This document shows, one piece after another, positions 32,920-43,699 of a stretch of DNA of 64,000 bases (its first letter is position 1; every line of letters starts with the position of its first letter). This DNA comes from Eucalyptus grandis (taxonomy: Eukaryota; Streptophyta; Magnoliopsida; Myrtales; Myrtaceae). The position numbers and the translations under genes were made by a program. The notes under the pieces are model-generated. The model made no database searches, had not been told where the DNA came from, and saw only the letters and a list, made by a program, of their open reading frames with translations. Location: positions 43,057,682 to 43,121,681 of the forward strand of contig NC_052619.1 in NCBI RefSeq assembly GCF_016545825.1. The letters run 5' to 3'.

Positions 32920-33660
32920 AATGAAACGAGATCTACAAGTCTGTTTTTTTGTGAATGATTATATTCGATCTATTGTATTGTTTCATAAAAGAAAGATAAA
33001 TTTCACTTATTTCAGGAAATGAATAGGCTTACCATGTATATTAAAATTGACCATATGTTTGTAGATGGTATGGTCCTACGTCCTATCCATACAAACACCT
33101 ATGTGACTCCCCCAAGGTGGCCGGTACTCCCAATAACTCAATCTCCCCTCAATTGCTGCATGGATTTGTAGCTCGATCTTGCACGCTATCTTTTAATGCC
33201 TTCTTTGTCGGGTACCTTGCCTAATTTGAGGTCATTGTCCCAAATGACATGGGCAGTGACGTCATATTAAAACAATTTACTAATTTATATATGCTTTGTA
33301 TTCAAGACACAATCCCCAAAACTGTGGCCCGCGATGTTATAGTGAATAAACTCCTTCGTTTCTCGCCCATGTGAGCATAAGTTTTTCTATAGAATTCACC
33401 TTGTCAAGAGAAAATGAACAAAGTTGCCCATTACCAAATTCGGGAAAGACAAGCTAAAGCAGTTCATTATGCTCATAGGAGGTGCAACTTGTACGATGAT
33501 TAAACAAAGTTGTTTACTCTCTATATGCCATGTGATTTTCACTCGTAACATAAGAACATTGATATTGATCAAGTGGGCAAGTCTTAGGAATTTCTGAGAT
33601 TGAGGCATAAGAATTTTAGTAATTCTATGGTTAGTGAAGAATTTCCATTATAACACTATT
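32294..33660. repeat. Intergenic flank and duplicated block, copy C
   Basis: No convincing gene. A (TA)n tract lies at 32873-32915. From about 32990 the sequence lines up with copies A and B: 'ccaaggtggccggtact' near 33113, 'gggcagtgacgtcatatta' near 33250, 'gacacaatccccaaaac' near 33306. It runs up to the Copia insertion at 33661 and resumes at 37318. Confidence 0.6.
32873..32915. repeat. (TA)n microsatellite
   Basis: 43 bases of TA dinucleotides. Confidence 0.98.
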
Positions 33661-34332
33661 TGTTGCGATAGGGCGAGCGATCGAACAATAATATAGACAG
33701 ATGAAGAAAATAAATCGGACACCAGATTTATGTGGTTTAGTCGTGAAGACCTACGTTCACGGAGAGAGCAGCAGCGAATTTCACTATAGATCAAGCGATA
33801 TAAGGAGATTACACACTCGAATCACTCAAACACTCTCTCGGTGTTTCCCAAACCCTAATTACACCCAATACACCAATCTTTCTTGGATGTAAATCATGAA
33901 TAAGCTTTACCGCACGAGAAACACGAACACCCGCTATCAAGCACCCAGCGCCTACGGATGTCTCTCACAAACAGAGAAAACCACGGCACCAAAAGTGAGA
34001 AAACAGCCCATTCGACCAACTACGATGCTTTGGTAAAGAGCGTCCCATGAGCAAACCTTGAGAGGAATATTATATTCCACCGTCGAAGAATTTCATGCAT
34101 GAAGAAAGCGAATCATCCAAGATTCGGTCAACAAAAGTAAAAATTTGACTTTTTTTTTTCCTTCTTGGCTTCACATGCAAGGGACGTTGTAGAGGCTTCT
34201 TTCTTCGGCGTTAATATGTGTGTGTGCCTAGGGCCCAGGAAGCTAACGTCTTCAACTTATCCAGCATTTTTTTTTAATTATTTCAAAATTCAGTTTTTCG
34301 CTTCGGGTTTAAACTCGAGACATATTTTAACA
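33661..34332 (-). repeat. 3' LTR of the 33661-37317 element
   Basis: 672 bp, minus-strand TGTTAAAATATG...CGCAACA. A T-rich run and 'ttaatatgtgtgtgtgcc' are shared with the partner. Confidence 0.92.
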
Positions 34333-34424
34333 ATCTCCACCTTGGCTCGACGTTTGAGCCAAGTTGTAATCGTTTCGTAAAAAAATCAAATTCTGTTGCT
34401 ACTTTCCCATAGCCTCTGATGGGC

Positions 34425-35840
34425 TCAACCGCCATAAATATTATCCAAGTCCAAGCCTCGCTTGAACTTCGCCATAACCAAGGACCTTATCAGAATACCA
34501 ACTCCACATGCACCTTTAACTGCTTCGCAAACATTTTCCGACGCAACCTCCTTAACCGCTAATAAAGCAAAACCATTGTTGCATCCATATCTAACAGGAG
34601 ATCGAAAACGTACCTTGTCAATATCAGCAGTTACAGCAACCATTGTCTCTATAGGCTCCACCTCGTTATGAGCACCATTTGTGTCGATTACTTTGCTAGT
34701 ACTCATACTCGCTACCTCAGGAGTTTCTGGTCACAACTCCACCTCAAGCTGAATACCGTCTAGATTTGTATTAACACTGCCACAAACACTCCTAGCTAGA
34801 AGTATCGGAGACTTGTTAAGGGTAACTTCTCTGCTATCAACAGGTGAATTTATATCCGGGCACCACAATTGATTGCCCCACTCACCTTGTGCATAGCCGT
34901 GGAATATGCACATTGCCCTCCAATCAAGCTTACCATCACTCACTCGAAAATAACACGGGTAACCAAACATTCTAATAATAGAATAACTAGCAACGTTACC
35001 TGACCACACTTTTTTAAGAGTCCGCCTCTCAATAGCAGTTAATGGGGATCTATTCACCAGGTAGCTTAGCGTACTTAGGACATCAACCAGGAATCTCCTA
35101 GTCATACCAACACTAGAGATAATTTTTCGGGTCGTCTCTAGTAATATTCTGCTTATCAATTCTGCAAATTGTCGTGATTTACTGGCACTAGTGCGGTGTT
35201 TCACTATGCCCTCTTTCATACAGAATTTATTTGTCTGCACATGCTTGATCGACTTACCAGTCTCCATCTCGATCAAAGCTCTTGACCGCGAGATCCTGAC
35301 ACTAGCATCAAACTTGTGCATTGGCACAAACACCCGGGTCTTCCTTGAGCAGTCAAAAGACTCTCAAACAGATGCATCCGACATCTCTGGGGCAAAACCT
35401 ATCATTGTCTCACCTTGAAGTTTATATAGGCCTCCGTGCTTGATTCCTTTCATTATCACCAGGGCGCCTCGAACAACCTTTAGAATTCCATCTTTTGAAG
35501 AATACCTGCAACCAGTTGAATCTAGGGCACTCAAGGAAATTAAGTTCTTTTTCAATTCTGGAAAATGCCTCGCTCTAGTCAATGTCCTCACAATATCATC
35601 ATGCATTTTGATTTTAATATCACCAACACCCACAACATTGCACTTAGCATTGTTCCCTAACTGGACTTTATCATTACTCGTGCATTGATAAGTGATAAAC
35701 TAGTTTCTATTTGGTGTGACATGAAAAGAACAACCAGAATCCATAACCCATCCATCAAGCGATGAATCATTAGTGACAGACAAGACATAACCGGCATTAT
35801 TTGCTACAGCTGCAACATTATCTGTAGAATCAACTATAAT
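34425..35840 (-). pseudogene. Copia protease, pre-integrase and integrase fragments
   Basis: On the minus strand, the protease motif 'WVMDSGCSFHVTPN' lies near 35745-35700, then 35633-35364 ('FPELKKNLISLSALDSTGC', 'GGLYKLQG') is the pre-integrase region. 35333-34731 carries a shortened integrase ('FLVDVLSTLSYLVNRSP', 'FGYPCYFRVSDGKLDWRA'), missing the catalytic core start. 34706-34425 is a tail with no clear match. Reading frames are broken and RT is missing. Confidence 0.75.
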
Positions 35841-35860
35841 TTCCTTACCCTTATCATTCT

Positions 35861-36600
35861 TCAACTTAAGACATCCCTTCTAAGATGCCCCATCTTGCCA
35901 CAGCTCCAACATACAACATTACCAGTCCTAAATTGATTGCGTCTATTCATATTAGTACTACTCTTACCCATACGTGTTACAGATCTTCCTTTATTTTCAC
36001 CTACTAAAGCCGCAGATATAGGTTCACCAAATTCTCTTCTACGAATGTCCTCGCTCAGAATTAGATCTCGAACCCCATTAAACGTCAAACTTGTTGACCC
36101 AGAGGAATTACTAACAGTAGTAACAGTAGTATTCCAACTATCAGACAATGATGATAATAGAATCAAAGCACGTACCTCATCTTCAAAGTCAATCTCAACT
36201 GAACTCAATTGACTGACAATCACATTAAATTCATTGATATGATCAGCAACTGACGCACCTTTGCTCATCTTCAAATTAAGCAAACGTCGCATCAAACAGA
36301 CCTTGTTGATCGCAGAGGGCTTCTCGTACATATCCGACAAGGCTTGCATCAAATCAGCAGTGGTCTTCTCCTTCAGGATGTTAAACGTGACGTTACGAGC
36401 CAACGTCAGCCGAATAACACCCATAGCTCATCTATCCAGTAAATTCCAATCAGCTTGTTTCATTGTCTCTGGTTTCTCCCCATATAAAGGCAAGTGCAGA
36501 GTCATCTGGTAAAGATAGTCTTCAATCTACATCTTCCAGAAACTAAAATCCTTCCCATCAAATCTGTCGATTCTCACTTTTACTTCTTCCGTCGCCATCG
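35861..36600 (-). pseudogene. Copia gag of the 33661-37317 element
   Basis: The minus-strand ORF 36424-35861 has the UBN2 gag core ('LMQALSDMYEKPSAINKV', 'LMRRLLNLKMSKGASVADHI', 'LLSSLSDSWNTTVTTVSN') and ends in a CCHC zinc-knuckle start CWSCGKMGHLRRD whose last Cys is replaced. The N-terminal part lies at 36600-36425 beyond a stop ('MATEEVKVRIDRFDGKDF' style start near 36597). It is the best preserved ORF of the element, which fits mobilisation that depends on its own gag, though this is inference. Confidence 0.82.
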
Positions 36601-36639
36601 ATTCGCTTCAACTTAGCCAAACCTAGCTCTGATACCACT

Positions 36640-37317
36640 TGTTGCGAAAGGGTGAGCGATCGAACAATAATATAGACAGATAAAGAAAATAAATCGGATA
36701 TCAGATTTACATGGTTCAGTCGTAAAGACCTATGTCCACGGGGAGAACACTAGCAAATTTCACTATAGATCAAACGATACAAGGAGATTACACATTCGAG
36801 TCACTCAAACACTCTTTAGGTGTTTCCCAAACCCCAATTACACCCAATACATCAATCTTTCTTGGATGTAAATCACGAATAAGCTTTACTGCACGAGAAA
36901 CACGAAGACTTGCTATCAAGCATTCAGCGCCACGGATGTCTCTCACAAACAGAGAAAACCACGGCACCAAAAGTAAGAAAACAGCCCGTTCGATCAACTA
37001 CGATGCTTCGGTAAAGAGCGTCCCACGAGCAAACCTTGAGAGGAATATTATATTCCACCGTCAAAGAATTTCATGCATGAAGAAAGCGAATCATCCAAGA
37101 TTCGGTCAACAAAAGTAAAAATTTGACTTTCCTTTTTTTTATTTCCTTCTTGGCTTCACATGCAAGGGACGCTGCAGAGGCTTCTTTCTTCGGCGTTAAT
37201 ATGTGTGTGTGCCTGGGGGCCACGAAGCTAACGTCTTCAACTTATTCAGCCTTTTTTTTTTAATTATTTCAAAATTCAGCTTTTCGTTTCAGGCTTAAAC
37301 TTGAGACATATTTTAAC
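36640..37317 (-). repeat. 5' LTR of the 33661-37317 element
   Basis: 678 bp. The primer site lies at about 36626-36638 on the plus-strand coordinates. It matches 33661-34332 with a few substitutions and one homopolymer indel. Confidence 0.92.
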
Positions 37318-39245
37318 ACTATTGATCTCATGATGTCGGTGAACTTGACACAAGCTCTTACTAGGTCTATCATTGAAGTGGCAAAACTTATTGACACCAC
37401 AATTTAGATCAAAGATACGTGAAAATTCATTCACATGAGTTAGTTCTCTTCGAGCATACACATCATTCGTCCATACAATAATGCATTACAATAAAAAAAA
37501 AGTCATACATTTCATGCGTTGACATGAGTTTGATAAAAACCCTTCATATGATGCATGGATCTGTCTTATGATAAACAATTGGCATTGATCTATTAAAAAT
37601 ACTCTTGCTCTCGTTATGTCAATGTACTTGGCACACAAATTTTTAATTAGATCAATCATCAAAATGGGAAAATTTACCAGAACCATACTTTTGATTGATA
37701 ATACGTAGAAAGTCATTCGCTTATGTTAGTTATCTTCAAGTGTACACATCTTTCATCCATACCTATTACCTACTACTCAAGGACATATTGATAAAAATTC
37801 CAAATAGCTTTCCACGCGTGGAAAGAAAATCACGGCCAAAAGAGAAAAGCAAAAGGTGCAACGGCACATCAATTTCTCTTCTCCAGTGTGCTCTGTGTTA
37901 GGTCGATCATCGTCCCCGATCTATTCAAGCTCACTGGAGCGTAGTCGTAAAGTTAGTTCTATTTTAATAATTCAAACCGTTAAGATGCTCTTGTCCGGTT
38001 ACGATAACACAATCTATCTTAATATTTTGATACCTTTATGATGATAAAGACGATAGAGACGTAAAGTGTGATAAAATTTTGACAAATTGATTGAAATCGA
38101 AGACATACATTAGTCCATGAAAATAGAATGTGAACGTCACGTTGAATCTGAACATCGCGTTGAGGGTGTCTAGCTCCCGTTAACTATCGGCTAATCCTTC
38201 ACTTGATGTGAAAGCTTTCCCATCCCATGCAAATTAGGTAACTAATAGAGTACACACAAGTCTGTGCTTCTCGGCGACCTTAAAAACAATGTTCAAATGC
38301 AGCGGCCAGTCCTTCACCGGATGTGGAAGTGGTTTTGTCCTACACATACCGAGCAATGAATAGAGCGCATAGATCCGTGCTTCCAAGGACGACCCCAAAA
38401 AGGTACACGAATATGATAGACAAACCCAAAAACTTAGCAAGCTTCTCACTAAAGCACCCATTTGGGGTTTTGATTTTCCTTTTTCGGTCATAAGGGTTTT
38501 GAATTTGGTAGTTCCTCTTTTAGACTACAATAATATTTTTAAAATGGACTATGTAGCCTTTTTTATTTATTAGAATGTACTCTTATTTTAATCGCTAACT
38601 GAAATCAGGGAAGCAGTGTCCCCATCTTCTGAAGCAATTGCAATTACATTGACCCATAGAACGTGCATCAGACTTTCTCGAGATGAAATTTGCGAGGATT
38701 TTATTGAGGGGGACATGACTTTGAAGTTAGGTATGGAAATATGAGCATAACACGTGGGGGAGGTAGGAAAGATTGCCATAGACAAAAGCCGAAAAGCTAA
38801 TTAAAGTTCTTCTGAAGTATTTAAATGCATGCTATGTATTGAATTTTCCAATTAGGTCTTATGCGACGTGTAAAGGTTTCCCTTTGCTCTTAAAGTTCTC
38901 CTTGCGTGGCGTCACCGCTGATCTTAGCCATGACAGCGACCCTAGGAAGATTCTTGAACATTGAATACGTGGAGAACATGAGGGCGTCGGATGGACAAGA
39001 TGATAATCGATTTTGGACTCTATATGATTTAATAAGCTGTGGTTCCATAACTTGGGCAAGCCTTTAGATTTCTTTGATCTAATTATATTATCCATTTTAA
39101 TGGTTGGCTTCTTTAGGCAATCTAATTCAAGACTTACAAGGTGAATGACTAATTTAAAGGCCATCCTTACTGAATCATTGTCAACTTTCTATGTCTTTTT
39201 CAATATTCTATAATTCTCTTCGAAGTCAGTCTTAGTAGGCAATCT
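37318..39245. other. Intergenic region, internal duplications, no gene
   Basis: 37318-37440 and 37601-37720 are diverged copies of each other and of window positions 1-120. 37500-37590 ('catgcgttgacatgagtttgat', trimmed 'gcgttgacatga') matches 53415-53490 upstream of the third paralogue. 38195-38285 and 38306-38400 are a tandem duplication of about 112 bp ('ccttcacttgatgtg' and 'ccttcaccggatgtg'). No supported ORF is found. Confidence 0.55.
38195..38400. repeat. Diverged tandem duplication, about 112-bp period
   Basis: Both units contain 'ccttcac..gatgtg.aag', 'aat.aatagag...cata/cac' and 'gtgcttc', in order, with many substitutions. Confidence 0.55.
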
Positions 39246-39579
39246 ATGTCTTTTTCAATAGCTGAGGAGGACCACAAACCGTTCCCCGAGCACAAGCCGC
39301 CCAAGAAGGAGGACAAGCCACCAAAGGGTAAGGGTGAGAAGCCGCCGATGGAGCACAAGCCACCATTTGAGCACCACCCAGAGCCGAAGCCAAAGGGGGC
39401 TCCTTTCCACGACAAGCCACCCAAGAAAGAGGACAAGCCACCAAAGGGTAAGGGCGAGAAGCCGCCGATGGAGCACAAGCCCCCGTTTGAGCATCCCCAG
39501 GAGAAGAAGCCAAAGGGCCCTCCTTTCCCCCACAAGCCACCCCACAAGCCTCCTCACAAGCCTCCCACTGAGAACTGAA
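39246..39579 (+). pseudogene. C-terminal part of a Lys/Pro/His-rich repeat protein gene
   Basis: Open for 110 codons and ending 'HKPPHKPPHKPPTEN' like the intact gene at 13985. It holds two 40-residue repeats (120-bp spacing, units at about 39298 and 39418) with 'PPKKEDKPPKGKGEKPPMEH' as the core, a different repeat type from the 14-kb gene. No signal peptide is present: the apparent start MSFSIAEEDHKPFPE reads through 'tctttttcaatag', which looks like a 3' splice site before CTGAGGAGG. It may be the last exon of a gene whose first exon lies elsewhere, or a 5'-truncated copy. A short repeat 'atgtctttttcaata' (39190 and 39245) marks the boundary. AATAAA at 39633 could serve polyadenylation. 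Confidence 0.7.
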
Positions 39580-39632
39580 GAAGTTGCCTTGTCTCTCTTT
39601 ATGGGTTCTATGAGTCTGTCCATGAGGACTTA

Positions 39633-39638
39633 AATAAA
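39633..39638 (+). terminator. Polyadenylation signal AATAAA
   Basis: Canonical AATAAA 54 bases after the stop codon of the 39246-39579 repeat-protein fragment, with T-rich sequence downstream. Confidence 0.55.
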
Positions 39639-39639
39639 G

Positions 39640-40939
39640 TTCTCTTTCACGTACTTTAAATTATAATCTTCAATGTTTTTTAGAGGCCAATGCAGCTCAT
39701 GCCGGAGGTTTCATCTCGTATTATCGCTCTGTAATTTTCATTGGTCAGTGCTTATCTACTATGCTTGAGCTTTAAACTTTCATTTTTCCTTGCCATTATC
39801 GGGAAAGAATATACGGGTTCCAGGGAATCGTACCTCAAGTTCTAAATATCGAGATTCCTCTAAGTAACACTTGTATATCCACGTCACTTGAAAATGTGTC
39901 ACTCGAAAATGTAATCACACACTCGGATTAACACCCATCTGTTCACCAATGCCCCTTGCTCTCACAAAACATTTGCTTGTTTAAAATTTTCTGAGAATCT
40001 TCTCTCTTTGGCCTTGGCAACAATATACACACGAGCACTCTGTTCCTTTATTTTTTTTCGGTCAAGCTCCAACCATCACAACCACGCACGAGCACTCCCT
40101 CTCCGCCAGGGAAAAATGCTCTACATGCATTTTGTGCCAAAGAGAAGTTTTCCTCTTGTTAACTGGTCCCTCCAGGGAACTATGAAAGATTATGGGTTGG
40201 GTTTGGATCAAGCCCATTATAGGCTAAAAGCCCAACAAGAACTAAGTCCTGTATAAGAGAAGACAGGTTTATAACACCTATGTACAATGTTAGTTTATAA
40301 AGTGATGTGATAGATCCTAACAGAGCATTTAAAGTAATGAAGTATATTCAAGTATAGAAGTTCGCCCCCAATAACTTTTAAATCTAGGTATATTGTGTCT
40401 ATCTACATAAGCACAATGTGAGTTTTTAAAACATTTAGTATGTATATACATATATGTATTTATTTTCTCATTTCTTGTTACATGCAAGTTGTGCCGTACA
40501 CATGCGAATAAGCAAGTCTTTAGAGAATTACTTGAGAGTTAACCTCAATGAGAGCAAATACTCGAACAATAACAATTAGAGAAAGTAGACCTAATTATGG
40601 ACATGAAGGACCACGGGCCGGTCTGGTCATATGGGCCCCAAGGGCACTTTTAATTGGCATTGGCCAAGACTATTTAATTATGAAAAAAAGGCCTGGCTAG
40701 ATTAGGCTAGTGGCAGTCTGGCCAAACCCGAACATTTTACACATGAAATTATGGTTATGGGTGGACCTGGGCAACTATATATTAAGCCTAACCTAAAGGC
40801 GCAGCTAAGTTTGATCACCTCTTAAAAGGAGAGTAAAAAACTTGAACTCTTTCCCTATTGTCCCTTTTCTCGACTTTTCCCCTAAACTTAACTAATTTTC
40901 TAAATGTTCCCAAAACATTGACAGCTAATCTATTCTTTC
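39640..40939. other. Intergenic, no gene
   Basis: AT-rich sequence. An ORF at 40008-40256 lacks any recognisable motif. 40932-40939 ATTCTTTC is the left target duplication of the following hAT element. Confidence 0.5.
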
Positions 40940-41189
40940 TAGGGCTGAGAGTGGTTTCGGGTAGAACCGGGAACCGGGGAACCAAACCGGAGGTTCCGGT
41001 TCGGTTCCCGGTTCTTAAGGGACCGGTTCGGTTCCGAGTTCCTTTTTTCTCGGGAACCGGAAGGAACCAGAACTGGGAACCTGATTAGGGTTTCTAAAAC
41101 CTAAAAAGCAGAAACCCACTTCACAGTTTCCCCTTCAATCGAATTTTTGTGCCCTTCTCTCGTTCTCTGCCCAACCCTTGTCCCCAACA

Positions 41190-41650
41190 CCGCTCGCCTC
41201 ATCCCTCTGCCGGTTGATGCTCGTCCCGCCGCTCCGCTGGTCGTCGCTCGTCCCGCTGCTCGCTACTCGCTTTGTCCTTCGCTGGTCACCGCTCGTCCCG
41301 CTGCTAGTCACCACTCGTCCCTCCACTAGTCGCCGCTCGTCTCGATGCTGGACGCCGCTCGCCTCGTCCCTCTGCTGGTCGCTGCTCATCTCGTCCTGCG
41401 GCTGATTGCCTCTTGTCCCGCCGCTAGTCACCACTCGCCTCGTCCCTCGGCTAGTCACCACTCATCTCGTCCCTCCGCTAGTTGCTGCTCGGCTCATCCC
41501 GCCACTGGTCGCCGCTCGGCTCATCCCGCCGCTAGTCACCGCTTGCCTCGTCCCTCCGCTGGTCACGGCTCATCTCGCCACTGGTCGCTACTTGTCTCAC
41601 TGCTGGATGTCGCTTGCCCCCTGACGACGCCCTTGACGACAACGCCCCGC
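41190..41650. repeat. GC-rich minisatellite inside the hAT element
   Basis: Degenerate units of about 27-30 bp built on 'cgctcgtcccgccgctggtcac'. In one frame they read as 'PPLVTARL' and 'IPPLVAARL' repeats (41406-41624), but the ORFs exist in several frames and on both strands, so they look like by-products of the repeat. A weaker similar tract lies in the hAT element at 9326-10331. Confidence 0.75.
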
Positions 41651-42695
41651 CCTTGCCTCCCTTGACGCCGCTCTTACCAACTTGGGTAATCTGTTCCTTC
41701 TTGTTCTCTTCTTTTATTGGAAGGGGTTGTCATAGTGGTTGTTTCTATACTTTTACTGATGCGAGTTTATATGTTCTTTCGCTCTGATTTCAAATCAATT
41801 CATTTCTGATTTGGATTTTGTCAATTATTTGATCGAAGGATTTGGTTGTAGTTCGAAATTGAAGACCCAATTTGCTCGAGTTTTTTTTTTCGTGAAGTTC
41901 CCTGTCTTCTAGATAATTGATTATTATAGTCCAGGACATTATCTGAGATTTCCCCTTTCTTGCAAAAGTTTAGTCCGTTTGAGCATCTATATGTCGAGGT
42001 AGAAGCTTATGTTGGGAGCCGAGCTCTACCCATAATATTCAATTTCAGTTGAGGTAATTTAACATTCGATTAATAACATCTTACATTTTCTAGGATTCTG
42101 CTCAAATTGATTGAACCCCGTCTCATGTTAATCAATGTCAACAGGGGTTTCTCAACTGTTTTCACATCCTTCCCAGTAGAAAGAAGAGTCACGTACAATG
42201 GACACGGGATGGAAGAGTTTGTACCATAGAGGACATCGGCTTATATAAGTCAATATGATGACTATTGTTTGGCTATTGTTTGCGATGACTCGAATTTCCT
42301 TGATTGTTGTTCATTATAAGCGCAGCAGCACTATAAGGAGGGCTAACATTAAGGGGTCGCCATATTATTGCAGAAAATTATGACATCAGTGTAATCTCTG
42401 CATTATAAGCATGGCTAGCATTGGGGTGCAAGTGCTATTACGGTGAGATACTTCTTTCCTAGCCTGAGCTCAATTTTATTGTCATCTCAATTACAGGATC
42501 TGTAACAAGATAGGATACCCAGATCATGTATGGTGCATACTGTATTTGAATGGATTTGCAAGTCCTTGGTTGCGAGAGATTAGGCTTGGTATGCATTTCT
42601 AGATCCTTTCTGTTCGTGCTCTTTGATACTTTAATAGGGGTGGATGTTTATCTGCTTTCATTAACAATCCAGGTGGGAATTGACATTGGTCTGGG

Positions 42696-43291
42696 ATGAG
42701 TTGGAACATGGATATTCAATATGTTAACACTGGCTATCCATACAATACGTCGAAAAGTTTTATGGAGTATTTCGAGGGTCTTACATATGAACACGTGAAT
42801 TTCATATTTTCTGGTGTTCTCATGCTCAAGTGCCTGTTAGTTGATTATGTTGTTTTCCATTTCTAGAGAGGTGGCTGGTCTGTATCTATGTAGTTTTTTT
42901 TACTTCTCAGTATTATTTTTTTCTATTTTGGGAAGAGGACAATTCTCAGCAGGACTTGATATTTCTACGTTTTGTCATAATTTATATATGCCAATCTAAC
43001 TGTGGGAGCATTTGTGGGCATCTTTCTAGTTTTCTGTATTTTCAGTTCTTAGTCTAGCACTAATTCTGTCCTTATATTATGCAAGAGAGCATATATCCAC
43101 CAGTGAATACAAACCACTACAAAATGGGTCCATCAGAATATGGTAGTAATTAGTGGATGGTCATGGACAAGCCTATCATGAGATTAGAAGACCTATGGTT
43201 AGCTCTTCAATGACTAATAAGCAAACTCCTACAGTAAGCAATGGATGGGAGGGGAATGCAAATAGTGGATCTCGTGGCCACTCTGCAGCAT
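42696..43291 (+). pseudogene. Captured fragment of a BIG BROTHER-type E3 ubiquitin ligase gene
   Basis: An ATG at 42696 opens MSWNMDIQYVNTGYPYN, followed by 'SFMEYFEGLTYEHVNFIF', to a possible splice donor at 42814. After about 270 bases ending 'tatgcaag', a second exon from about 43086 reads 'ESIYPPVNTNHYKMGPSEYG', then after a stop and frame change 'GQAYHEIRRPM' and 'VSNGWEGNANSGSRGHSAA', ending at a donor 'gtgagt' (43292). The pattern of Gly-Tyr-Pro-Tyr near the N-terminus, Phe-Met-x-Tyr/Phe-Phe-Glu-Gly-Leu, Asn-Thr-Asn-x-Tyr-Lys and the later Gly-Asn-Ala-Asn matches what I remember of BIG BROTHER E3 ligases, which limit organ size in plants. The C-terminal RING finger is absent. The introns show capture from genomic DNA, not mRNA. 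A non-functional fragment. Confidence 0.62.
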
Positions 43292-43699
43292 GTGAGTTTT
43301 ATGTTTTACAGCAGGGCATCAACCTTATTGTTGATAGTGTAAAGTTATTTTTTTGTAGGTACTGTTTAAGATTTTATTTTATTTTAACCTCATTAGAAGG
43401 TGATAGAGCAATGCCTAATTCTCATCATAAGTCGCTGGCATGGTTTTTCGTGGCATAATTCTCATTATTGCTGCATTCATTTCCCTTTTTTAAAAATAAA
43501 AATGAAATTGAAAAAAAAAAGAAGAACCCGTTGGAACCTGGAACTGACCCCGGAACCTGTGACAGAGTAGGTTCCAAGTTCTTGGTTCTGACGGGTAGGT
43601 TCTAGGTTCCAAAAAATGAGGAACCTGTACCCGAGAGTAGGTTCCAGGTTCTAGCCGGAACCTGTGAGGAACTGGGAGCCACTCACCCCTAATTCTTTC

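Larger units (their letters stand above)
33661..37317 (-). mobile_element. Non-autonomous Copia retrotransposon (minus strand)
   Basis: Two highly similar LTRs (33661-34332 and 36640-37317) are bordered by CTATT at 33656-33660 and 37318-37322. On the minus strand the primer site TGGTATCAGAGC follows the right LTR and a purine tract ('aaggtggagat') precedes the left LTR. Gag, protease and parts of integrase are recognisable, but RT and RNase H are absent, so the 3.66-kb element must have been mobilised in trans or was internally deleted after insertion. Confidence 0.9.
40940..43691 (+). mobile_element. Non-autonomous hAT element carrying host gene sequence
   Basis: The 8 bases ATTCTTTC occur at 40932-40939 and 43692-43699. 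The element starts TAGGGCTGAGAGTGG and its other end, read inward, starts TAGGGGTGAGTGGCTCCC. Both subterminal regions (40960-41090 and 43520-43690) are packed with 'ggaaccgg', 'ggttccggttcgg' and 'ggttccaagttc' motifs, as in hAT ends. No transposase is visible. Instead the interior holds a GC-rich minisatellite (41190-41650) and a region with exons and introns resembling a BIG BROTHER-type ubiquitin ligase gene (42696-43291). This is the pattern of transduplication. Confidence 0.87.

Noticed and set aside
41135..41665. ORFs reading as repeated 'PPLVTARL' or the reverse strand
   Set aside because: These are by-products of the minisatellite, which is open in several frames at once.
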